A stretch of 8,561 nucleotides of DNA from Sideroxydans sp. (GTDB taxonomy: Bacteria; Pseudomonadota; Gammaproteobacteria; Burkholderiales; Gallionellaceae): assembly GCA_020057805.1 (NCBI GenBank), contig JAGVFD010000016.1, positions 1 to 8,561 of the forward strand. The letters are read 5' to 3'. The notes beneath the pieces were generated by a model, which was given only the letters and a program-made list of their open reading frames with translations, ran no database searches and was not told the origin of the DNA. The translations under genes were made by a program, and so were the position numbers. How positions within the stretch are numbered: the first letter of the stretch is position 1; each line of letters begins with the position of its first letter. This document shows positions 6,566-8,561 of this stretch, piece by piece.

Positions 6566-6580
6566 CCTTGCGCAGCAAGG
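6566..6580. repeat. Short perfect hairpin CCTTGC-GCA-GCAAGG
   Basis: A 6-bp perfect stem with a 3-base loop, probably part of a dispersed repeat in the gap after the regulator. A T-rich run (6591-6594) begins 10 bases later, too far and too short for a standard Rho-independent terminator. It could still slow or end transcription of the regulator. Confidence 0.4.
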
Positions 6581-6608
6581 GAAAAGCCCCTTTTAATAAA
6601 ACCGCTGG

Positions 6609-6685
6609 ATTCCCGCTTTCACCCGCAAGGGGTGCGCCGTGGTTGTACGTGGCTAAAGCCCCAACAACACACGCAGCGCGGGAAT
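6609..6685. repeat. Branched REP-like element with three-way-junction potential
   Basis: Outer arms ATTCCCGC (6609-6616) and GCGGGAAT (6678-6685) pair perfectly over 8 bp. Inside are two further stems. CACCC (6620-6624) pairs with GGGTG (6630-6634); in the alternative register CCC-GCAA-GGG it is capped by a GNRA-type tetraloop. CGTGGTTGT (6638-6646) pairs with 6664-6673 over 9 bp with one bulged A (6669). Flanking GCTGG and GACGG match the arms of a well-known proteobacterial dispersed palindrome. The complex interior is unusual for a simple REP. It may be a non-autonomous mobile repeat or a transcribed structure. Confidence 0.6.
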
Positions 6686-6744
6686 GACGGCTTTATCCGC
6701 CGCACCACCTCAAACGATGCGCCACACGCCCCCTAGGTTTTAAC

Positions 6745-6773
6745 TTGCCATGCGGCGCAATTTTGACAACAAT
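6745..6773 (+). promoter_or_regulatory. Possible promoter of bcp-phoH
   Basis: TTGCCA (6745-6750, 5 of 6) and AACAAT (6768-6773, 4 of 6) are spaced by 17 bp, giving a start near 6780 and an ~18-nt leader to the ATG at 6798. The perfect TTGACA at 6763-6768 has no matching -10 box at 17 bp. The call is tentative. Confidence 0.35.
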
Positions 6774-6797
6774 GCAGGCACATCACTGGAGCCCTTA

Positions 6798-7253
6798 ATG
6801 CCAAATAAAGCAGTTGCCAATTTCACCCTTGCCGCCACGGGCGGTGTTGCCTTCACTCTCCTTCCCATTCACAGTAAGTCTTTAGTGATTTTCTTTTATC
6901 CCAAGGACAACACGCCGGGTTGCACCACCGAGGTGCAGCAATTCCGCGATGCGTATGCACAATTTCAAGCGGCAGGGTGTGAGGTGGTGGGGCTTTCACG
7001 TGACAGCATTAAGTCGCATGAAAATTTCAAATCTAAATTTACGCTGCCGTTTGCGTTGCTGTCTGATGCAGACGAAACGGTGTGCACGTTGTTTGGTGTG
7101 ATGAAGCAAAAGAAGTTGTACGGTAAAGATGTACGGGGTATCGAACGCAGCACGTTTGTGCTGGATCAAAAAGGCACTATCCGCAAGGAATGGCGTGGCC
7201 TCAAGGCGGACGGTCATGCTCAAGAAGTTCTCGCCTTTGTTCAAACTCTTTAG
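6798..7253 (+). CDS. bcp: Thioredoxin-dependent peroxiredoxin (BCP/PrxQ type)
   Basis: A 151-residue peroxiredoxin of the bacterioferritin-comigratory protein class, which reduces hydrogen peroxide and organic hydroperoxides in the cytoplasm using thioredoxin. The active site FYPKDNTPGCTTE (33-45) holds the peroxidatic Cys42. LLSDAD (87-92) and RSTFVLDQKGTI are typical of the family. The resolving Cys found five residues after the catalytic one in E. coli BCP (CTVQAC) is replaced by Gln47. Cys61 and Cys96 are the only other cysteines, so it is a 1-Cys-like or alternatively resolved form. The start at 6798 is chosen over an in-frame ATG at 6750 because GGAG (6788-6791) lies 6 nt upstream and the length then matches the family (~156). 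The stop overlaps the Shine-Dalgarno of the next gene, so the two are co-transcribed. Confidence 0.93.
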   Translation: MPNKAVANFTLAATGGVAFTLLPIHSKSLVIFFYPKDNTPGCTTEVQQFRDAYAQFQAAGCEVVGLSRDSIKSHENFKSKFTLPFALLSDADETVCTLFGVMKQKKLYGKDVRGIERSTFVLDQKGTIRKEWRGLKADGHAQEVLAFVQTL

Positions 7254-7261
7254 GAGACACC

Positions 7262-8561
7262 ATGAACGCGCTCAAAGCAGCAAGCACTAAAGACACCAAG
7301 CTTTTTGTGTTGGATACCAATGTGCTGATGCACGACCCTACCAGCTTGTTCCGTTTTGAAGAGCATGATGTGTATCTGCCGATGTTTGTGTTGGAAGAAT
7401 TAGACAACAACAAAAAGGGCATGACTGAAGTGGCACGCAATGCACGTCAGGCCAGCCGCTTCCTCGATAATTTGGTGAATGATAGCCAAGACAACATCGA
7501 CAACGGTGTGCCGCTGAATGCCTTGGGCAATAAAAATGCGACGGGCCGTTTATATCTGCAAACGGAATTTATCCGCACGCCCTTGCCCGATACGCTCGCC
7601 AACGGCAAAGCGGACAACGCCATCTTGGGTGTGGTGAGCCATCTGCACACCCTGCATTCCAAACGCGAAGTTGCACTGGTCAGCAAAGACATCAACATGC
7701 GTATCAAAGCGCGTGCGTTGGGCTTGTCGGCGCAGGACTATTTCAACGACAAGGTATTGGAAGATACCGATTTGTTGTACAGCGGAATGCGCGAGTTGAA
7801 TGCGGATTTCTGGGAGAAAAATGGCAAGGACATGACGTCTGGCGTGGTGGACACGCACACCTTCTACAACATAAAAGGCCCAGCCTGCCGCGACTTGTTG
7901 GTGAATGAATTTGTGTATCAAGACGCGGCATCTGAAAAACCGTTCTACGCCGTGGTGACCTCGCAAGATGACAGCAGTGCCACGTTGCGTACGCTCACCG
8001 ACTACACCCACACCAAGAACGCTATCTGGGGCATCACCGCACGCAACCGCGAACAGAACTTCGTACTCAATTTGCTGATGAATCCCGAAATTGATTTCGT
8101 GACTTTGTTAGGCCAAGCAGGAACGGGTAAAACGCTGCTCACCTTGGCTGCGGGCTTGATGCAGACCTTGGAACACAAGCTGTATTCTGAAATTATTATG
8201 ACCCGCGTCACCGTGCCCGTGGGAGAAGACATTGGCTTCTTGCCGGGTACGGAAGAAGAAAAAATGTCACCGTGGATGGGTGCCTTGGACGACAACCTCG
8301 ACGTGTTGAATCAAACCAATGAAGAGGGCGGCGAATGGGGGCGGGCAGCAACGCGCGATTTAATTCGCTCACGCATCAAGATTAAATCGCTCAATTTCAT
8401 GCGCGGGCGCACCTTCCTCAATAAGTACCTCATCATCGACGAGGCGCAAAACTTAACGCCCAAACAGATGAAGACCCTCATCACCCGCGCTGGCCCCGGC
8501 ACCAAGGTGGTGTGCATGGGCAACATCGCGCAGATTGATACGCCCTACCTCACCGAAGGCA
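7262..8561 (+). CDS. PIN domain-PhoH ATPase fusion (3' end beyond window)
   Basis: 433 codons of a PhoH-family protein with an N-terminal PIN ribonuclease domain (PhoH2-type architecture). The PIN part (about 12-165) shows LFVLDTNVLMHDP (14-26, Asp18), FVLEELD (42-48), KADNAILGV and VALVSKD, with the acidic residues that hold metal. The ATPase part has Walker A GQAGTGKT (284-291) and Walker B LIIDEAQN with Asp393-Glu394. Such proteins are predicted, and in actinobacterial homologues reported, to unwind and cleave RNA with ATP. The frame is open to the right edge and lacks only the last C-terminal segment. AGGAG (7252-7256) lies 5 nt before the ATG and overlaps the bcp stop, so expression is coupled. 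The bcp-phoH pairing is common in proteobacteria as I recall. Function in this organism is not shown. Confidence 0.92.
   Translation, partial: MNALKAASTKDTKLFVLDTNVLMHDPTSLFRFEEHDVYLPMFVLEELDNNKKGMTEVARNARQASRFLDNLVNDSQDNIDNGVPLNALGNKNATGRLYLQTEFIRTPLPDTLANGKADNAILGVVSHLHTLHSKREVALVSKDINMRIKARALGLSAQDYFNDKVLEDTDLLYSGMRELNADFWEKNGKDMTSGVVDTHTFYNIKGPACRDLLVNEFVYQDAASEKPFYAVVTSQDDSSATLRTLTDYTHTKNAIWGITARNREQNFVLNLLMNPEIDFVTLLGQAGTGKTLLTLAAGLMQTLEHKLYSEIIMTRVTVPVGEDIGFLPGTEEEKMSPWMGALDDNLDVLNQTNEEGGEWGRAATRDLIRSRIKIKSLNFMRGRTFLNKYLIIDEAQNLTPKQMKTLITRAGPGTKVVCMGNIAQIDTPYLTEG

Larger units (their letters stand above)
6448..6797. other. Repeat-rich intergenic region before bcp
   Basis: About 350 bp with no supported gene. 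A small open frame across 6493-6687 is built from repeat sequence and has no gene-like properties. It contains a fragment resembling the common dispersed repeat CCCTTCGACAGACTCAG (6500-6516), a small perfect hairpin CCTTGC/GCAAGG (6566-6571 and 6575-6580), the branched element at 6609-6685, and a weak promoter before bcp. The regulator gene has no clear Rho-independent terminator here. Confidence 0.6.

Noticed and set aside
6566..6594. A Rho-independent terminator for the regulator gene.
   Set aside because: The stem is only 6 bp and the T run starts 10 bases later with just four T residues.
6493..6687. A 64-residue plus-strand open frame between the regulator and bcp.
   Set aside because: It is made of palindromic repeat sequence, lacks a ribosome-binding site and has no gene-like features.
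7550..8011. A 153-residue minus-strand open frame opposite the PIN-PhoH gene.
   Set aside because: It is antisense to a well-supported PIN-PhoH frame and its composition is that of a shadow (His, Arg and Gln rich, no domain).

Overview
The window looks like a proteobacterial chromosome (gamma- or betaproteobacterial by gene content). It carries a tadA-type tRNA deaminase, a peroxiredoxin (bcp) coupled to a PIN-PhoH gene, REP-like palindromes between and inside genes, and moderate base composition. The genus cannot be fixed from the sequence alone.

Layout. Bases 1-271 (minus strand) are the 5' part of tadA, cut by the window edge. A spacer follows, with a good promoter for a two-gene ParE/RelE-type toxin-antitoxin module (468-987, plus strand). 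Converging on it is a four-gene minus-strand operon (5942 down to 1079). In transcription order it contains a 219-residue methyltransferase-like protein with a canonical SAM motif I but no NPPY; a 504-residue Eco57I-like adenine methylase with NPPY; a 28-codon ORF bridging its neighbours; and an 873-residue protein joining a GIY-YIG/T5orf172-type nuclease domain to a superfamily 2 helicase. All four reading frames overlap end to start, so translation is probably coupled. A divergent HTH regulator (6040-6447) faces the operon across a 97-bp region packed with palindromes and direct repeats, an arrangement expected of a control gene. A repeat-rich gap (6448-6797) then leads into housekeeping sequence: bcp (6798-7253) and a PIN-PhoH gene cut by the right edge (7262-8561).

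How it fits together. The central ~5.7 kb (roughly 468-6447) reads as a defence cassette between housekeeping genes: a restriction-modification system with its own regulator, and an addiction module that could stabilise the locus. The two methyltransferase-like proteins share an N-terminal pattern but have complementary catalytic motifs, suggesting they work as a pair. The helicase-nuclease is the only visible candidate for the cleaving subunit. Similar gene sets recur in bacteria as far as I recall, but I know of no biochemical characterisation.

Unusual points: an in-frame REP-like inverted pair inside the helicase gene, the tiny coupled ORF, a hairpin over the ribosome-binding site of the second methylase, a low-GC 3' two thirds of that methylase suggesting exchange of the specificity region, and a branched intergenic repeat with a GCAA tetraloop.
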